A program made the position numbers and the translations under genes. From Ctenosaura bakeri (taxonomy: Eukaryota > Chordata > Lepidosauria > Squamata > Iguanidae), in NCBI GenBank assembly GCA_948474755.1, contig CAOLHI010001433.1, positions 62,001 through 126,000 on the forward strand: 64,000 nucleotides of DNA. The letters run 5' to 3'. The notes under the pieces were generated by a model, which did no database searches, was not told the origin of the DNA, and was given only the letters and a program-made list of their open reading frames with translations. Below, in pieces: positions 1-10,634 of this stretch (position 1 is the first letter of the stretch; the number at the start of each line of letters is the position of its first letter).

Positions 1-472
1 TCTCTGGACCCTTTGGACTGTTTTGTTTTTTTAAAATTTTTGGGCACTTTATACAGCCTCAGGTGGTTTCCAGGGGCATAAAGGTAGCCCCCCTGATCTG
101 CTGCAGTTGCCCTCTCCAATTTACAACAGTCCCCTGTCCCAAATATTTCAGCAGCTTATAAACCCCCGGCCTCCTTCGGATGCAGCTGCAGCAATTAAAA
201 AAAATGCAGCTAATGCATAGCAGAGATGCTTTCCTAGCAGAAAAAAACATATATATCTTTGCATTTGTAGATGAGATGTGTCCCGGTCAGTCTGCTCTGC
301 GTGCAGAAGGTGTTCTGTTTTGGGGGGGGGGTCTCCACTTGGGGGGGCTGCTCAAAGGAGCAATAGTTGGACGTGGGGCTCCTTTGCCTCACTTGATGTT
401 CCTTTTAGGGGGCAGCAGGGGGTGCTGTCGGCTTTGCATTTCTCTCCCGCCCTGAACAAACCCGCTACTTAC
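1..472. other. CRYBA1 intron 5, nothing further recognised
   Basis: Intron sequence between exon 5 and the missing last exon. It holds a G-run near 321-330 and no recognisable exon, repeat family or RNA gene on either strand. Confidence 0.6.
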
Positions 473-615
473 GCGCCGCTGTGGATCTTCATGGAGCCCA
501 CTTCGTTGTTCCCCCAGCCCATGGCCTGCAGCGAAGGGTAGTCGTCTTGGATGTCCCACTGCTGCCCCATGAAGTTCTCCTTTTCAAAGAGGGTGATCTT
601 GGACTCCTTGTGGTT
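473..615 (-). CDS. CRYBA1: CRYBA1 exon 5 (Greek-key motif 3)
   Basis: 143 nt, from [17 protein letters not shown] to GSMKIHSGA, with acceptor GCGCAG and donor GC|GTAAGT in phase 2. It encodes the first motif of the C-terminal domain. The following exon (expected to begin WVCYQYPGY) is not in the remaining 472 bases. Confidence 0.96.
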
Positions 616-3600
616 CTGCGCGGCGGAGGAAGGGTGCAGGGAGAGGAGAGGAGAGGAAAGGGACACCCGGTGAGATGCAGGGTCTTGCTAAGAGCCCAGA
701 GCCAGAGGTTGATACCCAGGACTTTGCACATGGCGCAACGGGGCAGACAAAAGATAACCAGAGTGCTTTGGGGCATGCACAGAATGCCCGGCCTTCAGCT
801 CAGCTTTGGACTCCAAGGGCCTGTCTGTATGAGCCTAGGGAAATCTCAGAGAGTGCCGTCTCCAAAGCAAAAGGCCCCTCTTTCGTTCTGTGGCTTTGGT
901 TGGTGGTGGGGCTACAGGTTCCTTGTCCCTTTCCCCCAATCTCCCGGTTTCCCTGAAGCTGGGCCCATAAGCATCGTTCCTTCCAAGTGCCCTCCCTGCC
1001 TAAAACCGACTGATCCTGTACCCTCCAACAGCCTCCAAGTCACAGGGACAGCCCTGATTGCTCCTCTGCCACCCTGCTTTTCCTGGCCCCCCCCACTGGT
1101 TTCAAGGATCTCTCCATAGCAGGTCCTTGATTTCTGGGTGCGACGGCCCGCGACTCTGGGAGGCGAAGCCAGACTCACCGCTGAGGCGATGGGGCGGAAA
1201 GACATCAGCCGCTCGACGTGGTAAGCGTTGCTCCCGCTCCAGGCCTCCCACCGGGGGTACTCGCCACGCTCCAGCACAAACTGTTGGCCACAGAAGTTGG
1301 TGTGCTCGTAGCCAAACCAGCTGCAAAGAGGAGGCAGAAGGAAACCGGGCCGTGAGGGCTAGAAGGCCAAAGGCAGAAAAAGACGGAGAGGCGAGATGAC
1401 AGCTATGGGGTGCCATGAAAAAGAGAGACACAGAGAATCGTAGAGCTGGAAGAGACCCCAAGGGGCCATCCAGTCCAACCCCATTCTGCCAGGTTGGAAG
1501 ACACCACCAAAGCACTCCAAAGAAGGGCCACCCAGCTACTGTTGAAAAAACTTCAAACAAAGTGACTCCATCACACTCCATGACGGCAGCAGATTCCACT
1601 GTCCAACTGCTTTACCATCAGGAAGTTCTCCCTAATATTTAGATGGAATCTCTTTTCCTGAAGTGTGAAACCATTGTGCCGTCTCCTAGTCTCTGAAGCT
1701 TGCCCCATCTTCAACGTGACACCCTTTAAATATTTAACCGTGGCTCTCACGTCCCCTCTTCACCTTCTCCTCTCCAGGCTAAACATCCCTGGGTCCCTAA
1801 GCTGCTCCTCACAGGGCTTCAGGGATTCCAGGCCTTCCACCATTTTGGTCGCCCTCCTCTGGACACGTTGCCGCTTGCCCATATCCTTCTTGAATTGGCG
1901 TGCCCAGAACTGGACACGGGATTATTCCAGGCAGAACAGAGCGGGACTATGACTTCCCTCAACCTAGACACTCTCCTGCTGTGGATGCAGCCCAGAATGG
2001 CCACCTTGTTTCCTGCCGCTTCAGAGACTAGAAGACAAAGCAATAGATTCGAAGGACGAGAGATTCCACCTGAACTTTAGGAAGATTTTTTCTTTATTGG
2101 AAGAGGAGCAGAATTGTCTCCGAGGATGGTTGGCTCTCCATCTTTGGAAGTCTTTTTGAGCAGCCCTCGAGAGAGCTTTAGTGGTGTTTAGTGTTGGACT
2201 AGGTGGCCCTTATGTTTCCCTCTGACCCCTTCTGGCTGTAAGATTTTATGGAAAGCAGAGGACCTTTGCTGGCCTCTCCCTCCCTCCTTTCCGGCACCGG
2301 CCGGTGTCCCCTACCGGAGGACCAAGGAGGCCGTGAGCGGCTTACGGCTGCCCTCGAGGAGGACGCTGTAATCCTGCTCTCATGACTGAGCCTAAATATA
2401 ACCTTGCTGCTGGTTGTGCCCTGCTTGGCCCGTGCTTGGGCGCAGAGTTCCTGACCTGTCCTCTTGCTCCGGAGGCGTCTCTGCACAGCTCCCCACCGCT
2501 AAAAGCATGGCCCGGTCTCCTCTTGGATGTTTCGACGGCCCCATTCTGACACCCTCTCCTTACTTCCCACAGTTGTTATTTCATTCAGAGCATTTGCACC
2601 TTTACCCCCAAAATGTGGTGAAGATGCTACCCAAGGCAAACAGAATGGTGTAAAGGAATCCAGTGGCACTTTGAGACTAATTGAGAGCAAGGAATTGAAA
2701 GTGGAATCATCGCGCTATAACAGACTTGTGCAGAAATGAAGTGAGAGTGGCATGCACTGTCTCAGAGTGTGGTGGAGTCTCCTTCTTTGGAGGTTGTTTT
2801 TAAAGGGAAGGTTTTGATTGTCTTTTCCTGCATTGGCAGAAGGGGGTTGGACTGGATGGCCCCTTGGGGTCCCTTCCAATTCTAGGATTCTATGTAAGAT
2901 TACAACCATGGCAATAGTGTGACAATCACGACTTAGGATCCGTTTGCACTACAGAATTATAATACTATTATTCCACTTTAACTGCCATGGTTCTGTCCTT
3001 TGGAATCCTACCATTAGCAGTTCTTGGGTACCTTTGAGTTGTTTCTGACTTATGGTGAGCCTAAGGTGAACCTATCAAACTCTGGTCTCCAGGGTCATAG
3101 CCTAACACGACATTGGATTTCATTATCTGTTTAGCATTCCCCCTGAGAGAGAGCTCTAGTCCCTCACTAAACTCCAAACCCCAGGATCCCACAAACTCCA
3201 AACCCCAGGATTCCTGAAACTCCAAACCCCAGGATTCCTGAAACTCCAAACCCCAGGACTCCACAAACTCCAAACCCCAGGACTCCACAAACTCCAAACC
3301 CCAGGATTCCACAAACTCCAAACCCCAGGATTCCATAAACTCCAAACCCCAGGATTCCATGGCGGTTAAAGTGGAATGATAGCATTATAATTCTGTGGTG
3401 TGGATGGGCTCATTGCTGGAATTGTAGATATGGAACAGTTACCTGGATTTACCCACCCCTAGCTGACCTGTGTTCATAGTTGCTTAACATGCTCCACTTA
3501 GTAACTGGTACAGAACACACACGGATTGTCGTTTTGCGTTCTGTCTTGTTTTACGACGCCGTGCGAAGGCTCGGGTACTCACGCGCCACTCTCCACCTTG

Positions 3601-6600
3601 AGCGAGCGGATGTTGTCGAAGCTGCACTCCATGATGCTGGGGCAGGAGGTGGTGAATTCCATCCTCTTCCCCTGGAAGTTCTCTTGGTCGTAGATGGTGA
3701 TCTGAAAGGAAGCAAGCAGGTTGGGACAGGCGCCTAGAGGAGGATGTGACTTTCCCTGATCCTCTGCGCCTATTCCGAGGTGGGGAAGAGAATTTAATCA
3801 TACGTGAACTGCGTTCACTGTTCTTTGCTGTTGAGAATCCCCTTCAAGGTGGCTTCAACATGGGGGGATCTTAACAAGAGACCTCCGCAAGACTCTGCAT
3901 TTAAAGTCCTTGCAACCGTGGCTTCCTCGGTGGAGTCTCTCCATCTGCAATGTGGCCCTCCTCTTTTCCTGCTACCGAGCGTTATTATCTTTTCTAATAA
4001 GCCTTGTTATCTCCAAAGTACAACAGTTTAGCCATCTGTGCTTCTAGGGAGAGTCCAGACCCATTCATTCATCTTTTTGGCAGCCGAGGGTATCCCCAGA
4101 ACTCTCTCGCCCAGCACCCCATTTTCAAATTAGTTGATTCTCTACCTCTGAGCTTTCTTCGCTGTCTGGCTTGCCCAACTGTACACAACCAATGGTCAGA
4201 CAGTTGTCACGTTTACAAAGTCGATCTGGAGAAACTGTGGTCCTTCAGGCACTGGACTATAGCTCCCATCAGCCTTAGCTGGTGTTGCAACTGGAAATTG
4301 CTGTATAACACCGTCAGGATGGCCTCAGTTTCCCCATCCTTGCTTTAAGCTGCCCTGCTTTGCTTCCAGTGTGGTGGCAGGGCAGCTTTGCCCCTCTGTA
4401 ACCCATATACTGAGCTTTCCCTGTCTGCAAATACCTTCATCCGTAATAAATATCCTCATCTTTAATGCACAAAAGGGCAGTTTGGGGCCCTCCAGATTGG
4501 CTGGATTGCAACTCCCATCAAATGGTGAGGGATGCTGGGAGGTAGAGCCCAAGGACTCCTTGCATGCCCACCAATACCCACCCTTGCCTCCACGCACCAC
4601 AAAACATGGTTGTTTCCATCAGTTTTTAATGTGTGAAACATACCTTCCAGGGACCAAACTGTGCCGGCTGTGGGTTTGTCTGAGCCATCCTAGCTGCGGA
4701 GGTGAAATCTAAGGAATTGGGGAGAAGAAAGAGAGACTTAAAATTAATCCAACTGGAGTCAAAATGGGAGCTGGCAAACGGGAGACCACCAATGAATTCC
4801 CAGGTGCTGGAGGCCAGGTCAGGTGGTTACCTAAGGTTCTCTAACAACCCCACAATTGTAGCAGTTTGATACCGCTTTAATTGCTACGACTCCATCCTAG
4901 GGTCCCAGTTTGGTGAGCTATTTGGAAGGTATCGAGGCTTGCTGGAAAGGGAAGGATTGAGGATGATGTCCGTTTAATTCTGCAACGTAGCCAGACATTC
5001 ACAGCCAGGCAATGTTTCCCAGATGAAAGCCTGGATGCCCACAGCTGAGCAAAATCAGTGTGTGGTCAGGACGGTGAAAGTGGTAAAGAAGGATGAACAC
5101 ATCCGCTGGGAGAGGCTCCAGCAGTTTGCTTTGGCTTGAGCCTTCTGGGAAGCCAAGGCCCCCCCTTTCTCTACTGTCTCCCCACTGAGCTAATGGATCG
5201 CAGACTCCTTTGCCGCTTTGAACCGAGTTTGCAGCAACCGAAGCAAGCCCAGGGGGAAAGTGGGAGGAGAAAGAGAGAAACTGGGACATTTTAATCAAGG
5301 TGCCTCCACTAAATCAGGACAGTGCTCCAATTATCCAATGATCTTTGGGACTGTAGTGGTGGGGAACGAATTAGCACTTTTTGGCACAAAATTCCAATCC
5401 TTCTCCAGACTACAAATCCCGGCATTCCACGGGACGGAGCCGTGGTGGTTAAAATGGGATCCAACTGCGACAATCGGGCAGTGCAGAGGCACAAAAAAGC
5501 ACAACGAATGCCGTCTATGTGTTTTTGAGACGGTTTGGACGTATCTGATGATTCTTCTTCTCCCAAGCAGAAGGCATTTGGGTGACTTTGGCCAGACAGA
5601 ATAGCTTTGTACACCAAAGCAAATTCGTATTAAAACCAGACATATTATGTTATTAGCCAGCTCTTGTTCAAACAATCCGCGTCCCGTCTATCTAGACTCT
5701 GCCGTGTCTTTGTTAAGACCTGTTTGATGACAGCGCCTCAGAGGTTTATCTTTCCAAACTATTCATTCATTTACTTAAGTGAATCGCATTTACCACCCGC
5801 CGGGCTCCTAGAGTTAAAAATACAATAAAACTGCAGTAATAAAAACCCAATTGCAGACTCCTACCCCATTAGGAAAAAATGAGAAATAATTTTTTTTTTG
5901 ATGGAGTCACATTGGAGAGACATAAAACAACCTTAAGCGCTGTTGAAAAAAAACACAGCTCGCCGAAACATAACTAGATAATAGGGACCGGTCTAACCTC
6001 CCAAAGCAGAGAGTTCTATGGGTCTGTTTTAAAATAAAGAAGTAAAGAAATCTCATCATGCCTTTGGATTAACGGGGAGGAAGACACGCCTAGCATTAGC
6101 TTCTGTCGACTCATCAGATGCATCTGACGAAGTGGCGCGAGTCCACCGAAGCCGCTGCTAGAAATGTCTTTTTCCGAATCCCTGGATTCCGTTTTTTATG
6201 CTAAAACAGACCAACGTGGCTGGCTAGTGCTTATAATATTGCTCTAGGGCAGGGCGGGCCATGGTGGAAGGCTAAAGGGCCACACTAGCCCCGGGAGACC
6301 TTGGTGGGCTCCACAACCCACTCCTGCAAAGATGCAAAAGAAAATGAAATCACCTTTTTTGCTCCCAAATGCCCTCTATGGATTGGGGGGAGGTTTTGCA
6401 CATTTGGGATCCCAGAGGGCATTTTTAGCAAAGAAACCCCTAACAATTATTTTTGCAAAAAATTGTTTTGGTCAGTGGGAGGGGGGACTTTTTAAACCTG
6501 ATGTGAATGCTCCCCATGAAATGTCATTTGGGAGCACTTTGGAAGGAAAAACAACTGGAAAAAAATGGACCCCCAGGGCTCACCAAAATTGGTCCCAGTG

Positions 6601-6821
6601 AGTCACCAGCTCTGCTCCATCCAGGGACAGAGGTGCAAATACCCCAAAATTCTGTACCTGAGGGCCCACTGACCAAGCCTCTCTTGTGCGGCAAAAGCTC
6701 TACAGATTGCAAAACATGGGCTCCTCCCGTCGAAAGCCAACAGGTCCAGGACAGGAGGGGTCCCTACTACGCCCAGGGCCCGGCTCTCACCTCGCTCGCT
6801 GAATGCCGACACTTCCTCCAT
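473..6821 (-). CDS. CRYBA1: Beta-crystallin A3/A1 gene, five of six exons, 3' end outside window
   Basis: Beta-crystallin A3/A1 is a soluble structural protein of the eye lens. It folds as two domains, each of two Greek-key motifs, and joins oligomers with other beta-crystallins. On the minus strand the coding exons are 6821-6791, 4693-4644, 3701-3583, 1320-1179 and 615-473. Their lengths (31, 50, 119, 142, 143 nt) and phases (1, 0, 2, 0, 2) fit the family, where exons 3-6 each encode one Greek-key motif. All joints have GT donors and AG acceptors. The joined reading frame is open for 485 nt (about 161 residues of an expected 215-220). The last exon, which encodes the fourth motif, was not found in positions 1-470, so it lies to the left of the window. 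Residues such as [19 protein letters not shown] and [11 protein letters not shown] identify A3/A1 rather than A2 or A4. Identification rests on recognition of the protein, with no database search. Confidence 0.96.
616..1178. other. CRYBA1 intron 4, no repeat recognised
   Basis: Single-copy-looking intron between exons 4 and 5. Several long frames are open but lack splice-bounded or family-like protein. I see no repeat element. Confidence 0.55.
1179..1320 (-). CDS. CRYBA1: CRYBA1 exon 4 (Greek-key motif 2)
   Basis: 142 nt, from the split alanine codon and [19 protein letters not shown] to [11 protein letters not shown]. The acceptor has a pyrimidine tract and CAG, and the donor is GCG|GTGAGT in phase 0. 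It completes the N-terminal domain and includes the start of the linker to the second domain. Confidence 0.96.
1428..2028 (-). repeat. CR1 LINE 3' fragment
   Basis: It begins with the AATCGTAGAGCTGGAAGAGACC type CR1 tail in reverse orientation, followed by the family's usual 3' region (CATCCAGTCCAACCCC, then the complements of its end-of-ORF2 sequence). It lies in CRYBA1 intron 3. The fragment stops against a second CR1 fragment in the opposite direction. Confidence 0.8.
2026..2255 (+). repeat. CR1 LINE 3' fragment, inverted next to the previous one
   Basis: It reads GATTCCACCTGAACTTTAGG then TGGACTAGGTGGCCC, the sense CR1 3' end, and abuts the antisense CR1 fragment at 1428-2028. The two form a head-to-head inverted pair. 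Confidence 0.75.
2740..2893 (+). repeat. CR1 LINE 3' end fragment
   Basis: It contains GTGTGGTGGAGTCTCCTTC, TTGGACTGGATGGCCCC and the terminal ATTCTATG characteristic of CR1. Confidence 0.85.
2944..3405. mobile_element. Non-autonomous DNA transposon (MITE) with long terminal inverted repeats
   Basis: About 45 bases at 2944-2990 (CACTACAGAATTATAATAC to ACTGCCATGG) are repeated in inverse at about 3359-3405 with a few mismatches. The arms flank a SINE fragment (about 3018-3110) and a 24-bp tandem array. Further partial copies of the end sequences occur near 5385-5465, 11490-11570, 11640-11740, 12600-12680 and 12748-12800, so it is a dispersed family. The superfamily is not certain; no clear target duplication was seen. 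Confidence 0.65.
3169..3360. repeat. Minisatellite, 24-bp unit, eight copies
   Basis: Units starting AAACTCCAAACCCCAGGATT occur at 3169, 3193, 3217, 3241, 3265, 3289, 3313 and 3337, with exact 24-base spacing and only a few substitutions. The unit is the inner edge of the terminal repeat of the surrounding MITE. A minus-strand frame reads it as an eight-residue repeat; this is a by-product of the period being a multiple of three. Confidence 0.95.
3583..3701 (-). CDS. CRYBA1: CRYBA1 exon 3 (Greek-key motif 1)
   Basis: 119 nt, from [16 protein letters not shown] to KVESGA, ending in phase 2 at the donor GC|GTGAGT. The [13 protein letters not shown] stretch is the signature hairpin of the first Greek-key motif in A3/A1 crystallins. 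The acceptor is CTTTCAG. Confidence 0.95.
3702..4643. other. CRYBA1 intron 2 with short dispersed repeats
   Basis: It holds two fragments of a dispersed family carrying AGCTCCCATCAG or AACTCCCATCA (about 4225-4345 and 4480-4555), which also appears near 18975-19068, 38260-38345, 42490-42540, 46548-46612 and 55765-55830. No exon was recognised. Confidence 0.5.
4644..4693 (-). CDS. CRYBA1: CRYBA1 exon 2 (contains A1 start codon)
   Basis: After the acceptor CCGCAG the exon reads A-R then [15 protein letters not shown], and ends at the donor AAG|GTATG in phase 0. MAQTNP is the conserved beginning of the A1 chain. Its ATG (4688-4686) has A at -3 and G at +4, a strong context unlike the exon 1 start. 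Joined to exon 1 it gives a 27-residue N-terminal arm. Confidence 0.92.
4990..5345 (-). repeat. Dispersed repeat (family D), reverse copy
   Basis: Read on the minus strand it shares GGAGCACTGTCCTGATTTAG, AATGTCCCAGTTTCTCTC, GTTGCTGCAAACT and a matching end with copies at 10290-10515, 25553-25920 and 29385-29735. It lies in CRYBA1 intron 1. Coding capacity is absent and the class is unknown. Confidence 0.6.
6055..6240. repeat. Dispersed repeat containing palindrome ATCAGATGCATCTGA
   Basis: A sequence around CATCAGATGCATCTGACGAAGT recurs near 33815-33910 and 63790-63895 with the same flanks (three copies), so it is an interspersed element. It lies in CRYBA1 intron 1. Confidence 0.5.
6791..6821 (-). 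CDS. CRYBA1: CRYBA1 exon 1 (A3-specific N-terminal arm)
   Basis: Encodes [10 protein letters not shown] plus the first base of the next codon. The donor reads GAG|GTGAGAG, leaving phase 1. The start ATG is at 6821-6819, about 35 bases downstream of a TATA box. The sequence before the ATG (CTC) is a poor start context. In this family a short leader and weak first start allow some ribosomes to scan on to a second ATG in exon 2, giving the shorter A1 chain. Confidence 0.88.
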
Positions 6822-6853
6822 GAGCTGCGTACCCTCCGGGCTGGCGGCGTTGG

Positions 6854-6861
6854 TTTATATA
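6854..6861 (-). promoter_or_regulatory. CRYBA1: CRYBA1 TATA box
   Basis: The minus strand reads TATATAAA here, 33-40 bases before the start ATG. A start site 25-30 bases downstream would fall near 6825-6830, leaving a 5' leader of under 10 bases. This is a well-placed TATA element for a lens crystallin gene. Confidence 0.8.
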
Positions 6862-6901
6862 GTGCCAGGGTCCAGACAGGGACTGGGCACCGTTTAAGCT
6901 G

Positions 6902-6910
6902 GAGTCAGCA
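6902..6910. promoter_or_regulatory. Maf recognition half-site upstream of CRYBA1
   Basis: GAGTCAGCA matches nine bases of the Maf recognition element (TGCTGAGTCAGCA); the other half is degenerate. It lies about 40 bases upstream of the TATA box. Large Maf factors are established activators of lens crystallin promoters, so the position is suggestive, but one partial match is weak evidence. Confidence 0.4.
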
Positions 6911-7957
6911 CGATGCATTCTCTGCCCCTGAGCCTCTCTTGATCCCGGGAGATTTCAGCCGCTCGCCTCCACGGTCCAAATTGCATTCTTGGCGGGGAAT
7001 GGATCCAAAACATTCCCTCCAGCTGGTCTGGTGGTTTCAGGCGGGGACGTCCTGCCAGAACATTCCCACCCGCCCCCCAACCAGGGGCATATATATTTGG
7101 GGAAAGGAGAGGGTCTCCTGGCATCCAGGACCCCTCCTCTGTCTTTCTCTGTCTCACACACATACCCTTCCAAAAAGCAACCCTGGAATTGCACTAATAC
7201 TCCCTATTAACAAAGATAGAAAGTGAATTCTGATATCATAATAGCCAAATCAGATTTGCTGGGAAACAAGAAGGAGGGATGTGCAATTTTTAAAGCAAAA
7301 CATTAAAAAAAATTGTCCTCAAAGCAATGCATGATAAAACAGGAAACCTATATAGATGGCTCCTCCCTCTTCTCACTCATTCATTTGCCTAATGCGCTTG
7401 TTAAGTTGAATGGTGGCAACAACCATATCTTGTTGCCATGAGTTCCACAGTTTTACAACGGAAGGACGGAGAGAGAAGAGGATGGAGGAAGAGAAGGAAA
7501 GAAGGAAGGAAGGAGAGAGGGAGTCCTTTCGTCTGTTCCAAACCAATGACAAAGAGCTGAGACCACGAATAAAGAAGTGTAAAAAGGGATTCATTCAGAA
7601 CTTCAAAAGTTCTGCCACAGGGAATGTGGAGATCATTATGTTCCAGCGTGCACAATAAAGGGCCACCATCTGTCTATACATTTGTCATCTTCCGCGTAGA
7701 TCTCAGCTGGTGCATCAATCTGTCTAACAATGCCAGCATCCCAGTTCTGTTCAATCGCTTTTTCAGTGCCTGCTCCAGAAGCCAGACGACGCTTGGAAAT
7801 TTCCAATCTAGCTGCTGCAATTAAAACTGGAACCCGTTCCTTATGATGGAGAGAGGCAGCTGGGCCTGGATGTGTGGAGAGCAGCACCAGCGCTTCTGGA
7901 CTGTTTGAACGTTTTTGAGCGAAAAAAGGTGATGTGTCGGAGAGCATTTTGTGTGCG

Positions 7958-8150
7958 GAGAGCCGGCATGTTGGAGCGGTTTGAGCACTGGACTGTGACC
8001 CTGGAGACCGGGATTTGGTTCCCCGCTCAACCATGGAAACCCACTGGGAGAACTTGGGCACGTCACACACTCTCAGCCCCAGAAAATCCTCGATGGGTTT
8101 GACTGAGGGTGGCCAAAAGTCAGAAATGTCTTGAATTTTGTGTGCATGCA
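7958..8150 (+). repeat. tRNA-derived SINE
   Basis: It contains the polymerase III box region (GGTTTGAGCACTGGACTGTG, then GGTTCCCCGCTC) and the body CCATGGAAACCCACTGGG to TCACACACTCTCAGCC. This is the most frequent SINE of the window. Confidence 0.8.
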
Positions 8151-8930
8151 CCCAAGTGCACCACTAGAAGTTTGGAGCCAGGGCACGTTGTCGAGCTGAA
8201 GGCCTGTGGATTCCTTTAGAGGTGTGTTTGTGGGGTTACCCACCTTGGGGCTTTTGCGAGGTGTTTCCTGACCTAACTCGGCCCCTGCAAAACAGGCAGG
8301 CAGGTGAAGGACATTTCCTCTGAAAGGTGGGCGGCCGGGCAGGCCCGGGGGGCCGTTCCTGCTCTGACCCAACACGGCAACGTCGGCCCCTGTATCCCTA
8401 CCGCTCTCGGGCTGCTGGGCTCAGCACTTTCCCTGGCGGTCTGGGTGACCCTTTTGTTTTTCGCCAACGAGGGATGGGAAATTCAACAAAGCGGCCCCAG
8501 CTGCTCTCGAGGCTTACCGGGGCAGCGGGCGGGGGAGTCTCTGGGAGCAGCAGATTTTGGCAACCCAATCAGGGCGAGCTCGCCTGATTGAGGGCAAAGG
8601 GACGGGTGGGCACACGCATTGCCCGGGATGGGTGCGGGAGCTGCCGCGAGAGAGGCGTCGGACCCGGGGCCGGCCCTGCCATGAAGCAGAGGGAGGCAAG
8701 TGCCATAGGGGGTGGATGCTGGGGTGGCCCCTCTGCCCCAGCTGTTTCTCCTGAGACCCTTGGCCGCTTTGCCCGGGCTGGCAAGAGGAGGGTCCTGCCC
8801 TCTAAAACAAGAATGACACTTTCCATCAGGCCCCAAATTTCCAGCACGGCAATAATTTCAAACTTGAGTGGAGCATTTAGAAATGGACTTTTGGCACACA
8901 CACCCTGCCAGGAAAGGGGGCAGGCCAGGT

Positions 8931-9312
8931 GACCCTAGAATATGGTCAGAGGAAGGTGACAAAAATGGCCAAAGGCCTGGAAACCATGAAGCCCTCTGCG
9001 GAGCGGCTGAGAGAGTTGGGGATGTTTAGCCTGGAGAAGAGAAAGTTAAGAGGCAATGATGTCATACAGAGGATGGGGCAAGCTTGTTTTCTGCTGCTTT
9101 GGGGATTAGGACATGGAGCAATGGACTCAAACTGCAGAAAAAAAGATTCCACCTCAACCTTAGGAAGAACTTCCTGATGGGAAGGGCAATTCAACGATGG
9201 GACACGCCTCTGTGTGTTCTCCTTCTTTGGAGATTTTTTAAACAGAGGCTGGATGGTCGTCTGTCAAAGGGCGGGCTTTGATTGTGTCTTCCTGCTGGGC
9301 TGAATTCTATGA
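8931..9312 (+). repeat. CR1 LINE 3' fragment
   Basis: It includes GAGAGAGTTGGGGATGTTTA, GATTCCACCTCAACCTTAGG, AGGAAGAACTTCCTGATGG and the ATTCTATGA end. Confidence 0.85.
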
Positions 9313-10019
9313 CCCAGGGAATGTGAACTCCCATCTGCCCCAACCTATCAATGGCAAGGGACGATAGAAATTTTAGTCCAACCATCCCTGGAGGGCCCCA
9401 GAGATGGTTGGTGGACCATAATAAAGGCTTGACTGGGTAAGCGGGTGGGCCAAGTGTTTTGGGGTGGGGACTCCAGCCAAGAGAAGAGTTGCTCTAGGTG
9501 GGACTGATTTTCAACGTCTCTCTCTCGGCAGGGCCAGAAATGAGGGAACGGAAGGAAAATTTCAGCGGGAGGGGCAGGATTCCCCTTCTGCACCCCTGCC
9601 TTCCCTTCTCTTGGGCAGAGCTGTGTGTGCCCCTCATAATAATACCTACAGGACGGCGATTCGGGCGGTGAGAGATCTGGAAACCGGGCCTGAAGGGAAC
9701 CGCTGATTCAGCGGCCGGCCGGCTGCTTCGTTCCCTCCGACGTTTCACAGGGGAAAAGCAGGACGTGCACAGCCAAGGTGGCCAAAGTTATTCAGGAGAG
9801 AGAGCAGACAAACCGGGAGAGGCTCTGGGTCTACTGGGAATGGGAACTGGGAAGCATCCCCTCTCTACGGGTAAAGACGGAGACGTTTATTAAGACACAG
9901 ATCAAACTGTGCAATTATTCACAGCTCCCCAAAACCCTATTCGGTTGTCTCCCCGGCTGGCTGTCCTATTCCTAGCTTTGTCCCATCTCGTTGCCATCTT
10001 GTCCCCTTCTCTGTGCCAT

Positions 10020-10182
10020 CATAGAATCATAGAAATGTAGAGTTGGAAGATACCCCAGGGGCCATCCAGTCCAACCCCCTGCCATGCAGGAACACCCATC
10101 AAAGCACTCCCATCCAGCCTCTGCTTACAAACCTCCAAAGAAGGAGGAGACTCCACCACACTCCAAGGCAGCAGATTCCATC
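10020..10182 (-). repeat. CR1 LINE 3' end fragment
   Basis: It starts ATAGAATCATAGAAATGTAG, then CCATCCAGTCCAACCCCCTG, the reverse of the CR1 terminus. Confidence 0.88.
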
Positions 10183-10289
10183 CTTCACTTCTCTCTCTCT
10201 GCAGCCTTTTCCCTGTCTGCCTTCTTTCCCAGACAAGCCTCGGTTTTGCATCCTTTCTCCTCCACCGGCCTCCCTTCACAGCATTCCCC

Positions 10290-10515
10290 GAGCTCTCCTC
10301 GGCTGGCACCAGCCAGGTTTGCCCCCTTCCTTCCTTGAAAGCAAGATTCTGCCCTCTCTGCCCACTTCCCCGCTGCTGAGTTAATCAAGTCCAAAGCACT
10401 TTTTTTTTTGCACATTGAACTCAGTTTGCAGCAACTGGAGCAAGCTGAGGGCCAAGGGCGAAGGTGGGAGTTGGAGAAAGAAACCGGGACATTTTAAAAG
10501 CAGCCATAAAAGTGG
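10290..10515 (-). repeat. Dispersed repeat (family D), reverse copy
   Basis: It shares AACTCAGTTTGCAGCAACTG and AAACCGGGACATTTTAAAAG with the other family D copies in reverse orientation. Confidence 0.6.
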
Positions 10516-10634
10516 GGTGGCAGAGGATTAATGGGGACTCTCCTTGCCAAATTGGAACCGTTGGAAGGGACATAGTGTGGAGAAAATGGTGCACAAACAC
10601 AATGGCTGTTTTCAAACCACTGCTGGTCTACGGT

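Noticed and set aside
1..470. Search for CRYBA1 exon 6
   Set aside because: No WVCYQYPGY-like peptide or splice-bounded frame on the minus strand; the exon must lie outside the window.
3061..3360. Minus-strand protein with an eight-residue WGLEF repeat
   Set aside because: It results from a 24-base satellite whose period is a multiple of three; another frame is equally repetitive.
6507..7226. 239-codon plus-strand frame over the CRYBA1 promoter
   Set aside because: No family resemblance; it overlaps the TATA box and exon 1 of CRYBA1 on the other strand.
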